Of a stretch of 64,000 nucleotides of DNA, positions 12,349 to 23,422 are shown piece by piece (position 1 is the stretch's first letter; each line of letters begins with the position of its first letter). The notes beneath the pieces were generated by a model that did not search any database, was not told the origin of the DNA, and saw only the letters and a list, made by a program, of their open reading frames with translations. The stretch comes from Pholiota molesta (taxonomy: Eukaryota > Basidiomycota > Agaricomycetes > Agaricales > Strophariaceae). Both the position numbers and the translations under genes were made by a program. The stretch lies in contig JACGCK010000087.1 of NCBI GenBank assembly GCA_014925825.1, positions 62,001 through 126,000 on the forward strand. The letters run 5' to 3'.

Positions 12349-12862
12349 ATCGAGTATCTGCGCAAGATGAGTGTGTGTGAGGGCGATGATAGGAATCAGT
12401 GAACGCACGTTTTGGGGTATGAGAGGTCTATGTCGTTAAGGCTGCAGAGGCAAGAAACAAAGGACGCTCTAGTTCTCTAGGAGGTGGCAAAGATGCCTGC
12501 GGGGGATGAGCAACGGCGGGAACGGCGACGACGACGAGCAACGCACCTTTCTATGAAGAGAAAGAAAAGAAAAGGAAGGATTGGAAGAAAAAACGGACAA
12601 TTCCAAGCGTCATGCTTATAACGCCCCATCTGGTGTCGGAGTCTAAAAATTTGTAACTGATCGTGACTCAAATCAGCTGTGACATTACAAGCTCCTTCTG
12701 GACTCATTCGGTGGCGTTTGACTCAGTGCGGGGTACCCCAGATCTCGCCGGGTTTAGTTACACTGCATTGAACACTACTATTGTCTGCAAAGCTCTGCGA
12801 AGTACATCCGGGCGCAGCCTCTCTACACTGCCTGCCAGCGACCCGTGAATCACACGCCCGCT
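12349..12862 (-). promoter_or_regulatory. Promoter and leader of elongation factor 3
   Basis: Upstream of the eEF3 start (minus strand) is a TATA-like TTATAAG at complement 12615-12621. A long pyrimidine tract (complement about 12546-12607, rich in TTCTT and CTTTTC) follows, a pattern common in strongly expressed fungal genes. A probable 5' UTR intron runs from about 12409 (gtgcgttcac) to 12358 (cttgcgcag), ending nine bases before the ATG. The left neighbour's 3' UTR (V-ATPase subunit a, ending at 12863) also borders this gap. Confidence 0.55.
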
Positions 12863-15800
12863 TCATTCCTTACCCTCCTGACTCGCAAAGCTCAGCGGCG
12901 CGAAAGCCTGCAGACACACGCATCATCAGCACCAAACATCGGAATAATAGAAACAGGGCAAACGTGGCAACGCACATGTCCTCCGCCCTCGAAATGCTTG
13001 CTGTTCGCTTCGACCCAATGCAAGCGGAGCGCGTGTAGGAAGGCCGACAGCCCCTGATGAGATGGCAGCACACCTGGATCAGCAACCCATAATAGAATAG
13101 ATGCGATAGATGGATGCAAAACACACCTCCATAACACACAGGATGCCGATAGTCAAGGCGAACCAGACACCGCCCATGATCACTAGCGCCACCCATCCAA
13201 AAATGGACGTCGGATTCAGGAAGCCCGCTATCGTCATCGTCCAAAGCACCTCCGAAAGCTGCGCATGCGCAAGGGAAAGCGCCCACAGACGGAGGTACGA
13301 CGCAGTGTGCGAAATACACCCCAGGCAGAACTCGATAGTGTGGATAACCTGATGAATAATAACCTCACCAAAGTCATGATGTTCCTGTAGATGGGAGTGT
13401 GAATATCCGAAAATAGCGTGATAAGAGCTAAAATCCCTTACGCCTTCCTCTTCCGACGCCTGGAGCACCGCTTGGCCGTTTCCTTCTTCCTCGTCTTCCG
13501 GACTAACACCTGACGTGAATGGCTGCATATCACCACCCGCTCCTTCACCGTGTCCGATGGAGATGTAGCCTTGACCCTTGATCTTGTGCATTTCCTTCCA
13601 CGCAAGGTAAGGCTTCGTGAGTAGCAACCAAGGGACGCAAATTGCCGCTAACAGCAGCAAGACCACCTGTATCGTCCCTTGGCCACGGTACAACTGAAGC
13701 TTGGCGTCAACCGTGCCGGGCTGCAGGAACATGGAGATGAGCATGTTAAGCAGAGAGGGAGGTTCCGTCGTGGCTTTTGACCAGTCGATCGACCACTTGT
13801 AAAGGATACATAGGACCAGATAACCGAAAATAGACTGCAAGAAGATGATTTGCGGAATGAAGTTGGTATAGATATCCGAATACCGCTTGAACTTCAAATG
13901 GTTGGGGACTTGCAGACACAGCGCGAATGTCATCTAACGTTCATGATGTTAGAACAGAATCAATGATCAAGTGCACATCACCTACGTGGATCACACCCAG
14001 AACAATGGACATTTTCATCTTGTACGAATTGGCAAAGACAAGAGCATTGTCCGCTCCATGCCAACCTGGATCGAGACCAAATGGATATCTATGATCGTCA
14101 CTAAGAATTGCTGTGAGGGTTCCATTGCCTTCAGGAAGGGTCCAAGCAGAATGCCAGATATGGAGACTCTTCGAGAATATGTCGTTATACATGAGGCCAG
14201 TGTATATCGAAAACAATCCCATCAGAAGGATGATGTAACGACCACTGTTGCAAATATTCATTTCAGATCATCATGGACTTGGAAAAGCAGGGACGTACAA
14301 GAAGAATTGACCAATGATCTGAAGGGTCATCACGCAAAATGGGGTCAATAATAAGAAGCCAACACGACACGGAAAACACGAACCTCGCCAAGGTCGGCTT
14401 TTGCCAGTTGCCTCTCCCTCAAGATCATGAAAAGCGCCGCGAGGAAGATGATCACACCATGCCCAATATCACCGAACATGACGGCAAACAAGAAGGGAAA
14501 TGTGACAATTGCAAATAAACCAGGGTTGATTTCCTGGTAAGCAGAGATACCATAGCTGTCCATGATGGTTTGGTACCCTTCTGTGAATTTGTTCGTTCTA
14601 TGAAAGGTTGGCGGCGTCTTATGAGTGGTCAACTCGTGCAAGATGGGTGGGACACTCGTGCCAGAGCCCTCCTAAATTGTACATTAACACACAATGAAAA
14701 CGACATAGATGACATACACTCACAGTTGCCGACCTCAATGCCACCTGAATGGCAGTGATATCTCTGGTAGGCACCCAGCCTTCTGCAATAAGTGTCTTCC
14801 GACGAACGTCGTAGTTGAACAAGTTCAGAGTTTCGTAGATCATTTTCTCTTTTCTAACAACATCCTGCCATACGCGCAGATGCTCGCCGATTTTTACAAG
14901 CTCCGAGCGCCTGTTGACACCAGTGTTGTAGAGAACAGTCTGCAGATCCTCAAGACGGTTGGAAACTTCGCGAAGAGATTCCGAGCGTTTATCCGCATTG
15001 GCGTCGATAGGGTAAAGTGTTGCCCCCATCGATTCTGCGACCTTGCGGATTTTGGCAAGGAGGGCTTCGCCGTGGGCGAAAATGATGAAAACGTTCTTGC
15101 GCACTTCGGAGCCGTTAGTTGGATCAACGAAGGGTTCCGGAATATCGGTGTGGTTCATGAACAAATTGCCACGGAGGACGCGCCATAAGACTCGTTCAAA
15201 GGTTGGCAAACGCGAACGCTCGATTGTGCCAGCAACAAACCTGGGCAAAATTTCAGATAGAAAATAGAGATGCCTGTGTTTAGAGCACATACTCGAGATC
15301 AAACGCAACTCCACCTGAGGGCGCAAACCCTGCTTCATGGTCATCTTGAAGAAGCGGAGTGTTGCTATCATCAAATGAGGAGCGAATATCACCCTGATGA
15401 CCCTGTGCCTACAGCCATTGCCTCAGTGAACTGATGCATATAGCCAATTTGAAAGACGCTACCTTGTCGAAAAAGACTGCAGTTTCTCGCAGGACATAGC
15501 GAGCCTCAATGAGTTCCTTCGTGCGCTCGCTCAATGTTTCATAGCTTTCATTCATCTTCGTCAACCGTTGTTCATGTTCGGCCAAAGTGACATCGAGCTC
15601 GTCGATAGTCTGCGCGGCACGGGGCCCAACAGTGATGAGCGGCCCTGCCTCGTAAAGCGGCTGGATGGGCACCACATCCTTCTCCTTCGCAATCTGAGAC
15701 GAGAAGAAGCGGACGCGACGGCCCATTTCGTCGATGCGTCGGATTTCACCGACAAACGAGCGTTGGAAGGGGTTGACGTTAGGGTTCAACTGCGGGTGAA

Positions 15801-16026
15801 GTGTATTAGTTCGACTAGCCGCTATCTCATTGAACCTGGCTTACATCTTTAAATTGCACATTTCCAAGCTCTCCTAATTCCGCAACAGTGTCATGGGCAA
15901 CCTCGGTGGGCACAAAGAGCTGCACCAAGCTCATCTGCTCCGAGCCTAGGGTACAGGAGTCAGTGGCCGACGTTAGTAGGCTTTGAAGAAGGACCTACGG
16001 AGCAAGCTGGGGTATTCGTCCCCCAT
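12863..16026 (-). CDS. VPH1: V-type proton ATPase subunit a (Vo sector)
   Basis: Subunit a forms the proton half-channels of the V-ATPase that acidifies vacuole and Golgi; Vph1 and Stv1 are the two yeast forms. Exon 1 starts at 16026 (MGDEYPSLL) and splices to [20 protein letters not shown]. The cytosolic N-terminal half (about 400 residues) includes the conserved [20 protein letters not shown]. The membrane half has [14 protein letters not shown], GLVLPFxN-like loops and the key motif [19 protein letters not shown], whose Arg corresponds to yeast Arg735, essential for proton transport. Two small final exons are needed for a normal end: [20 protein letters not shown] after tctcatcag near 13046, then [14 protein letters not shown] with stop at 12863-12865. 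Many introns; about 850 residues estimated. Vph1 and Stv1 types cannot be told apart here. Confidence 0.93.
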
Positions 16027-16593
16027 TAGACGGTGGTATATAGCTTAGTTGAGATTTAGGAATTCCTGCAGCGTGTAGTATGTACGCTACAATTGGAAGG
16101 TAAAAGGATAGGTTGGCCGGAAGGAGGCGGCCTCACGCGCCAGCTGTGTTTGTTCTTGCTGTCCCACCCCCAAACCCTAACCCCGCGCGTATGCGGTAGC
16201 TTGTCCTCCCCACAGATAACGATTCAGCGACCACCTCGAGCCACCTCGAAGGACTGAACCGAAGTCCAGATACGTCCGACCTGTGAACGACCAGCGAAGA
16301 CTTGGTGAAATTTTCCAATTCGCGACGCAACACTGGCCATGTTGCCTATTTAATACATGCAATGAGGCAACAATGAGGTTTCAATGAGGTTCAGCGCGCT
16401 CAATGCAATGCACTTGCAGTGAACACCGCCTCGAGCTGGTATATAATCTTCAGTTTCGCCAAGAATAACGTTTGTTGTACAATTAACAATTTCTCTTATA
16501 TCTTTCCCACAAAATACAGGCGAGTAGTATCAAGGTACGGTATCGGACCCATGAACGCAAACAGGGAATTTGGCTCAAGTGTCTACATTAGGA
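16027..16593. other. Intergenic between divergent V-ATPase and NACHT genes
   Basis: Holds the two divergent promoters. An imperfect short duplication (gcaatgaggcaacaatgag, then caatgaggttt) occurs near 16360-16400. No gene or RNA seen. Confidence 0.5.
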
Positions 16594-18332
16594 ATGTTCC
16601 CGAAAGCAAAGAATCTCGCGTTTTTCGGCGGAAATTTCACAGCAGTACATGAGGGGTTGAATGGTACACCAACATGCTCCGCAACGTTTGGGCGTATAAC
16701 TAACAAGAGCCTGTACATACCCTGCAGGGCTCCAGATCCTCTCTCAGTCTCCCTATGTGGTTCATGGTGCCATCCACGACTCTGGGCAAAGATATCCACC
16801 ATCGGAATGCCATCCAGGTACAAGAGAGGACGTCCTAGACATCGCTCTGCGTTGGGTGGACAAGTCTCTGGATGAGAGTACATCAGAGATATTCTGGTTG
16901 TCTGGGCCTGCTGGTGTAGGCAAAACTGCTATAGCGCAGTCTCTTTGTCAACGTCTTCAGGAGCTTGGTCGCCTCGGCGGAGATTTCTTCCTTTCACGCT
17001 CGGTAGCTGGACACAGCGACCTTCACACCCTCTTGCCTACTCTTGCCTACCAGCTCGCTCGCGTATATCCTGAATTCGGCCTTGACCTTGAGAACGTCGT
17101 CAAGTCCGACGAATCCATCCTCACGAAGAATATGGAGCTTCAGCTAAAGCAGTTGATTGTGAATCCCTTGAAACGGGCGAGTCGCAAATCAGACATCCCT
17201 CTCGTTCTTATAATCGACGGTCTTGATGAAGCTGGCGGAGAAACCGATCAGACTCTGTTTTTAAAGCTTCTGCAGTCTAGTTTGCTTGTCCATCGTCTTC
17301 CTTTGAAGATAATCCTAACAAGCCGACCCGAGCCTTGGATCAAAAGTGTTTTCGGCGGTGACCCTTTTGTAGGCAGTACATGGTGCCATTTCCTCCATCG
17401 CACGTCACAAACCGACAACGATATTCTTAAAGTTCTGCAATTCGGCTTCGCAAACATACGGACAACACATGATATGATGAAGAGCCGGTCAGATAGGTGG
17501 CCATCGTCCGAAGTCATAGATGAAATTGTCGACAGAGCGTCAGGTCAATTTATATACATCTCGACTCTCCTCAGGTATGTCGAGGACCCAAATGGTAATC
17601 CAGCAGAAAGGCTAAGCTGGGTCGTCAAGATGCCTTCGGGAGGGTTCATTGATTCTCCTTCTCCTTTTCCTGCGCTTGACAATCTTTACAAACACGTTCT
17701 TTCGACGTCCTCGAATCTTGACCGTACCCTCACCATCCTTGGGGCGATAATCGCCAGCTTCACAAGAACTAGAATACCAGATGTCCCAGGGCCAATTCCC
17801 AATATATCCCAACCGTTTCCATCTTCTAGATCTTCGCCCTCCTCAAAAGGCAGAACCGATGAAAGTCCATCCTTTCCCATACACCGAATAGAGCGAATAC
17901 TCAATTTCCGAGTAGCTGATGGCCTTTTGGCGCTTCGAACAATACAATCTCTCGTGGAGGTCCCTTCCAATTTAGAACTCGGCGTCAAATTTTATCACAA
18001 GTCTTTCCAAGATTTCCTATTGGATCCCAATCGCTCGGGAGATTATTTTATAGATATAGCTCGGATACATTCCAAGTTAATGGTTGGGACATGTAGGCTC
18101 CTCAGAGACTTCGGTGAGCCCTTACGATACATCTTATTTGGGCGATAACTCACTTGGCAGCTGATTTAACTTAGAACAATCCAACACACGGTCGAAACAG
18201 AGTTATGAAGATATAAGCAGTATAGACTCACGATGGGTCGAATGGTGGCTTTGCTCGCAGGCGTACCGGACATCTCGATATATCAACCCTTGCTATAGCA
18301 AGAGCGGGTTGATATATCAGAACCTGTGCTAG
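16594..18332 (+). pseudogene. NACHT-domain NTPase, 5' part, interrupted by a transposable element
   Basis: NACHT proteins are STAND P-loop NTPases; in fungi they are numerous and linked to non-self recognition. Exon 1 (16594-16663) encodes MFPKAKNLAFFGGNFTAVHE, the usual N-terminal motif. An intron (16664-16727) leads to GLQILSQSPYVVHGAIHDSG, then RYPPSECHPGTRE, Walker A GPAGVGKTAIAQ, Walker B LVLIIDGLDE and sensor-like IILTSRPEPW. Without a further splice the frame stops at 18148. A good intron at 18114-18175 (gtgagc...aacttag) instead extends it with EQSNTRSKQSYEDISS and WVEWWLCSQAY, at which point the 4 kb element begins (18266). Translation then runs 21 codons into the element's repeat and stops at 18330-18332. 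The lost 3' end lies at 22288-22453. No repeat domain (ankyrin, WD40) is visible. Confidence 0.8.
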
Positions 18333-18365
18333 AGGAGGGTGATCGTTGATATATCATCCTCCTCT
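18266..18365 (+). repeat. Left terminal inverted repeat of the 4 kb element
   Basis: A 100 bp repeat containing three copies of the palindrome core GATATATC, spaced about 35 bp apart, and a short hairpin (CTTGCTATAGCAAG). It pairs with 22186-22285. The in-frame stop at 18330-18332 of the truncated NACHT gene lies within it. Confidence 0.9.
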
Positions 18366-19189
18366 CGCGGGCCGTGGTTATCCCTTGGCCAAGCTTATCC
18401 CTACGGAATTATCCGCGCTGTTGCGCGGGAATTGTTTTTGGCGAAAGCGCCTCTATGGCGCGCGATCCTTAGTCATCCCGCCATCATCTGAAGAAAGGTA
18501 TGCCCATTCGTCACAATCGTCGACCATCCCTTCCGGCGCTATGATCCATCAATCTCACGGAACCTATTTGTGTTCCTGATCGTGCGCCTCTACCCTCGCC
18601 ACCGCCGTTGCCGCCGCCGCCGCTCCTTCGCGCATTTACAGCCACTCCCACGCCTCCGCCGCTCCCTCGCGCTCTCCAGCCCCGTTTCCCGCCTTCCAAC
18701 CCCGCTTCCCGCCCTCTAGTACTTGCGCATTCTTTGTCTCGGGTAGGACTGTCCGCCCTCATTCCTTTCGATATCCCATCATTCGCCGAGGCCGAGGCCG
18801 AAAGATGCCGCGCCAATTAGCGCCCATGACCGCCGCCCGCTCCTTTGCGCTCCCTTCCCCGCACACCTTTGTGGCATCCGCACTGCTTTCATCACATAGA
18901 TCTCAGCACACTCTACTGTAGATTTGTATACCCCATGTGGTCTAGGCAATAGACACAGAGTCATTTAGATGTATTAATACCACACTTGGAATTGAACAAG
19001 TCAATATATTTTCCTATCTAATCCAATCTACCCTAAATATTCTATTCTACTCTAACTGATCAGCATGCATGCTGGCAAGCAAGAAAAGAGAGGGCAAGCG
19101 CACGGTGTGCGGCTTGGCTGAGTTGCGGCAGCAAGCGCTGGCATCACTGCGCAGTGCGGCGGCGTCGGGCTGGGCCTTCGTGCATCGCG

Positions 19190-19610
19190 GGTGCGTGCCG
19201 ACGTCGCATCGGGCTGGGCCTGCATGCATGGTGGCGGCGTGGGGGGGCCTTTTCCACCTGACAGGGCGTATGCTGCATGGACAATGTCGTGGCGCTGTGG
19301 GGGGGCCAGCATGATTGGGGGGGAGCGGCGGCCGATGCACCTGGGGCGCCGTGCTCGGTGGCATTGGGCTGGGCCTTCGCGCGCAGCAGGAGCGTGCCGA
19401 CGTGGCGTCGGGCTGGGCTTGCATGCACCGCGGTGGCGTGCCGACATGGCGGTGCGGGGGCGCCTTTCCCGCCTGACAGGGTGTACGGCTGGACGGACGG
19501 TGAATTGGCGCTGTGGAGGTGGGTTAGCGCAATTGGCGGGAAGCGGCGGCGCACATACCTGGGGCACCATGCTCAACGGTGCCTCCATGTCCTCCTGCAG
19601 CTCTCGTGGA
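19190..19610. repeat. Diverged tandem duplication inside the 4 kb element
   Basis: Blocks sharing GTGCCGACGT, TCGGGCTGGGC, TGACAGGG, GGCGCTGTGG and ACCTGGGGC recur at roughly 200 bp spacing, for example near 19195 and 19394. This looks like an old internal duplication with many substitutions. It explains the long open frames here on both strands. Confidence 0.55.
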
Positions 19611-20010
19611 TGCGGTCCTTGCCCTCCGCGGTGCCTCTGGTCAACCTCTGAGGCCCTCCCTAGGCGTCCTTTGCCTTCCACAGCTCCCTCTTCTGCAGTG
19701 CTCTCTCGCCCGCTTGCACTTGTGACGTCTCATGGTGCGTGGTTGGGCGCTGGGCCTTGCGGCGTTTTGCTGTCGCGGGCGCTCCGTTAGTTGCTGGGTG
19801 GGGTGGTCTGCGCATTCGCGCTCGTTGTCGGTCGGTAGTGACGTGGCCTGCACGGTTTGGCGGCTGGCGGCGATGCGCATCCTAGGCGGTTCTCGGCGGG
19901 TGCTGGTTGGCGTGCCCAACGGCCACCATGGTCGGTGGATGCAGATTTGCAGGTACTTACCGATGAAGAAATGGCGGGGCAATGTATTTGATGCCATCAT
20001 TAGCGCTGAG

Positions 20011-20395
20011 GTTTGAGATATGTTTGCGATTGTCAGTTCATTGCGGTAGAACTACGTTGGTGTCCACTTAGAGAAGCACATATTCTGAAACTAGAAGATT
20101 ATCTCTATTTAATAAGATACATTCATTTTTTTTGTTCAGGACAAGTTCCAGGATCCTCAATAGGGTTTCTATATGATACCTCGATGATATGCATCGAATA
20201 CTGGCACATTCACTCTTCCCTTATATTAACTAATTTCCATGAATCAGATCTGTATCATCTACTGAACATGTATATCTTTTTTTGGCCCCAATAGTGCAAG
20301 TATTATGGTGTAGAATGGCAGAGTATCGCAAACTTATCGCAAACATCTGATCGCAAACATGTGTCATTGATGTTTGCGATAGGTTTGTGATCTAT
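20011..20395. repeat. Nested inverted repeat with GTTTGCGAT ends
   Basis: A 20 bp sequence at 20011-20030, ending in GTTTGCGAT, matches the reverse complement of 20325-20344 with two differences. It bounds a 334 bp AT-rich block. Immediately right, ATCGCAAACAT (20350-20360) and ATGTTTGCGAT (20370-20380) form a hairpin, and a further GGTTTGTGATC follows. This looks like a small MITE nested in the larger element. Confidence 0.5.
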
Positions 20396-22185
20396 GTGAG
20401 TACGACACTTCATGCTTGGAGAACTTGAGCATAGATAGTAGACACAATTTGGTTCTATACTGATCTATCTTCTCAATTTATAAGTTCTTTTTTACTGACA
20501 GGCACGGGTGCGTGAATGCAGAGACAATTAAGCAACAATTTATATTCAAACATCATATCTACACTAAATACAAATAATCTATCTTATTTATGAACATCTT
20601 ATCTATATGGCTACGCGCGCATGGTGAAATGGGATAATGCGCGCGTCTCGCTCCTCACCAATTCCTTCGGGGCGCTCGCCTTCACCCGTGCCACCCGACG
20701 CCCGCTTGGGGCTTGCTTGGTCCCCGCTTCTCGCCTCCCACCAACCACAGCTGTTCCAATCCGCCACGGCAGGCAGTGCCCATACTTTACGCATGCCTGC
20801 CTACCCATACCCTGCAGCAGCGGGTGAAGAGGTGACACTGAGCGATGGCGACCTTCGCGTCGCATTGCTCGTTGTGTCTCCCCGTGCAACTCCTGCGCTA
20901 ACCCAGCACCACCGCATGCAGTGATGCAGCAACAGCCAGCCCCGCCATCAGCTGGCGAACTGCGCCCGTTGTACGTACGAGGGCCGTCGCTGGCTGGGCG
21001 AGCCTCAGAGGCATGGGCATGGGCACGGCGGGCGTCCGGTGGGCTCGAAAAACGGCAGGGTAGGGAGACGATCGTGGGTGGGAGGCGAGCGGCGGCGCTG
21101 GGGTGGCTGGGTTCGTGCATGCCGCCTCGTCGCGACGTCGTGGCAGCGCGCAACGGATCAGGCGGGCGGCGTGGGGTGCGGTGACTGTGGTCATGCAATG
21201 GCATGAAGAAGGGAGGACGGGGGCGGTGGCCGCGTCCCTCGTCGCCGCGAGCGGATACTGTGGGGAGGTGGATGTGTGTGAGCGGGTGGGCAAGGTGGGC
21301 GGCGCGACGGGCGCACCTGCTGGGTCTCCCGCTCTCGGGTCTCCCCTGTGTTCCTGTTCCCTTTCGTCCGACGGCGTTTCCCAAAGCGAGAGCCCACATC
21401 CCTGTCGCAGGGGAGGGGCTCGAGCGGGGGTGTGGTGGTACGAGGAAGAGATCAACGTTCCATCAACCGTGAACACAGTTGATGGGCATCTCGGCAAACA
21501 CCGAAATGCGAGCGCGTCGTCGAACACGACACGCTCAGCACTTTTGCAACACTTTTGGCTCATTCTTCTGGCCGCATTTTATTGGAGACTATTTTTGAAT
21601 GCATTTGGCGAGTTCTTCCCGTCTTCTCTCGCGTGTTATTGACCGATTCTTCAAGGTCGACGGGACAGTACGGGAGAGGGCACGATGGCGCATGGGATTA
21701 GGAGGGGCGGCGACGCGCGATTCGTCGCACGATCGGGTCCCGGGAGAGGTAGATTGTATCGATTGAAATCAAATTTTTTTGCTACAAAACACTTGAAAAA
21801 AAATCAATTCACACGCAATATATAGCGTACACTACAAGAACTATCGGTAATGCGAACGGGAGGGACCGGAGAGCGTAGCCGTGAGGGCGCGCGGGAGGGC
21901 GGGGCGAGGGCGCGCGCGCAGCTGCTGCCAGCCGCTAGCGCAAGCGTTCGCCTGATCCGATATAGATACAGTAAGTGATTGCGATCGCGTGTGGAGAGCA
22001 TACCTAAATGCGCCTAAGTCCCATATTGGACGGGGGCGCGCCGCCAAGCGATAGTGCCCTAGGGCCGCTGTCTTTCAAATCGGAGTGGGCGGAGGGAGCG
22101 CCGCCAGGCAAAGGCGGCACCCAGACCAGAGGAGAATGATATATCAGAGGCTACCCAGTGGGTACCCTCCTCCATATACAAGCTC

Positions 22186-22285
22186 AGAGGAGGGTGATAT
22201 ATCAACGATCACCCTCCTCTAGTACAGGTTCTGATATATCAACCTGCTCTTGCTATAGCAAGGGTTGATATATCAACATGTCCGG
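22186..22285 (-). repeat. Right terminal inverted repeat of the 4 kb element
   Basis: Reverse complement of 18266-18365 with about five differences. It carries the same GATATATC palindromes; one more copy lies just inside the element near 22139. Confidence 0.9.
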
Positions 22286-22287
22286 TA

Positions 22288-22453
22288 CAGGTGTTGCTCG
22301 GCGGCATCTGATCAGGATTGGCTGCTGTCAGAAATCAAGGCCATTGACAAAACTGCTTTCTATCAGAACTATGCAAAGAGAATTGCACGAAAGATGCTCT
22401 TTGTTCCCCCAAAGTCAATCCAAACGTTTTCCACGAGATGCATTGTGATCTGA
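22288..22453 (+). pseudogene. NACHT gene, severed 3' end
   Basis: This open segment encodes CCSAASDQDWLLSEIKAID and continues to VPPKSIQTFSTRCIVI before the stop at 22451-22453. It is in the same codon phase as the left half: joining GCG-TA (18261-18265) to C-AGG (22288 on) gives an uninterrupted frame. It now lacks a promoter and start and is separated from its other half by 4 kb, so it is called a gene fragment. Confidence 0.75.
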
Positions 22454-23422
22454 TCCATATCCAGGAACTATTATGTTGCAAGGGAGTATGAAAGTAACGG
22501 AAACATCGCAGAATTGATATGCCGGGTATGGTTTTTTCTTCTATATTGTCCTCCAGCTAACATCGGATTAGGAAATGTACAGACCGACAATCTTCGGCCT
22601 TTTTTTGGAAAGATTTCTAAGTGCCGAGACGGTTTTTGATGGACACCTGGCTTTAGCGCATAAAGCAATTTCTGAACAATTTCTGAAGCAGCAAGAGATG
22701 GAAAATGGAAATAGGGAAGTAATTTATTGAGGTCCCGCCGTCCCGGTCCTGGGCCTGGAAGGAACTTATAGCTGGGGTGTAATTTTCTGATTCTAGCCAC
22801 CCACTGGAAGTGCCCCATCGCCGCCCTGACCTTACCTGTCGATCGCCATCCGCGGCCCAAGCCTTTGAATCGACTTCACTTCCTCCATCGACTCCTTCCG
22901 AGTCGATTCCATTTAGGCTGCCTGCCCAACAGGTTCATGAATATCTTTGTTGTATACGGACTGTTTATCTTATACAGGTCCATTAGCCCATAATCCATAT
23001 GCTTCTCTTGCAGCTCCTCCGATTCAGTACTTTCGAACTCCCCACTCGCCTGTTCCGTTTCCATATTCTCTTTCTTTTATCCTTCGTCCTGATTCCTTTT
23101 AGTAATCATCAGTTGGAATCAAGATTCTTTACCAATATCTAAGGGCCTAAACTCCTCTAGGTTCTCGTCATTCCCCGCACACCAAGTTGTACCAAATCTG
23201 GTCTTTTACGTAGTTAAATCAAAGTCAAATATTTGTATTTTTAGAGTCCACATTACTTATTCGACTTTTTTCATCGAGTGAATACTTACAGAGGAGCGGG
23301 CAGTGGTCTCCATACCTGTGAAATATAGATAGTATAAGATATTAATCAAGCGTCATTTTTTCTCGGCAAGAACTTACAATGCGCATAAGTATAGATACAA
23401 TGCAACGCCATAATCCAAAGCA
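22454..23422. other. Intergenic, NACHT 3' flank and PFS2 3' flank
   Basis: Minus-strand frames at 22471-22860 and 22876-23064 are short and unlike any family I know. No RNA gene or clear repeat seen. Confidence 0.45.

Larger units (their letters stand above)
18266..22285. mobile_element. 4,020 bp DNA transposon-like element with 100 bp terminal inverted repeats, inserted in a NACHT gene
   Basis: Both ends start CCGGACAT and match as inverted repeats over 100 bp with about five differences. TA flanks each side (18264-18265 and 22286-22287), the duplication expected of Tc1/mariner-type insertion; a 3 bp TAC duplication with a one-base asymmetric end cannot be excluded. The interior is mostly GC-rich and low-complexity, with long overlapping open frames on both strands (for example complement 19052-19681 and complement 20611-21399) that have no recognisable transposase. 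The element is therefore probably non-autonomous, or its transposase has decayed. An AT-rich block at about 20000-20600 contains a nested inverted repeat. Confidence 0.85.

Noticed and set aside
19052..19681. Minus-strand frame inside the 4 kb element as a cargo gene
   Set aside because: Arg/Pro/Ala-rich, repetitive, overlapped by open frames on the other strand; explained by the GC-rich duplicated DNA.
20611..21563. Overlapping minus-strand frames inside the element as a transposase
   Set aside because: No DDE/D motif spacing, no helix-turn-helix, low-complexity composition.
16594..22453. NACHT region as a multi-gene defence system
   Set aside because: Only one NACHT gene is present; the flanking genes are housekeeping (V-ATPase, PFS2) and nothing suggests a linked effector.
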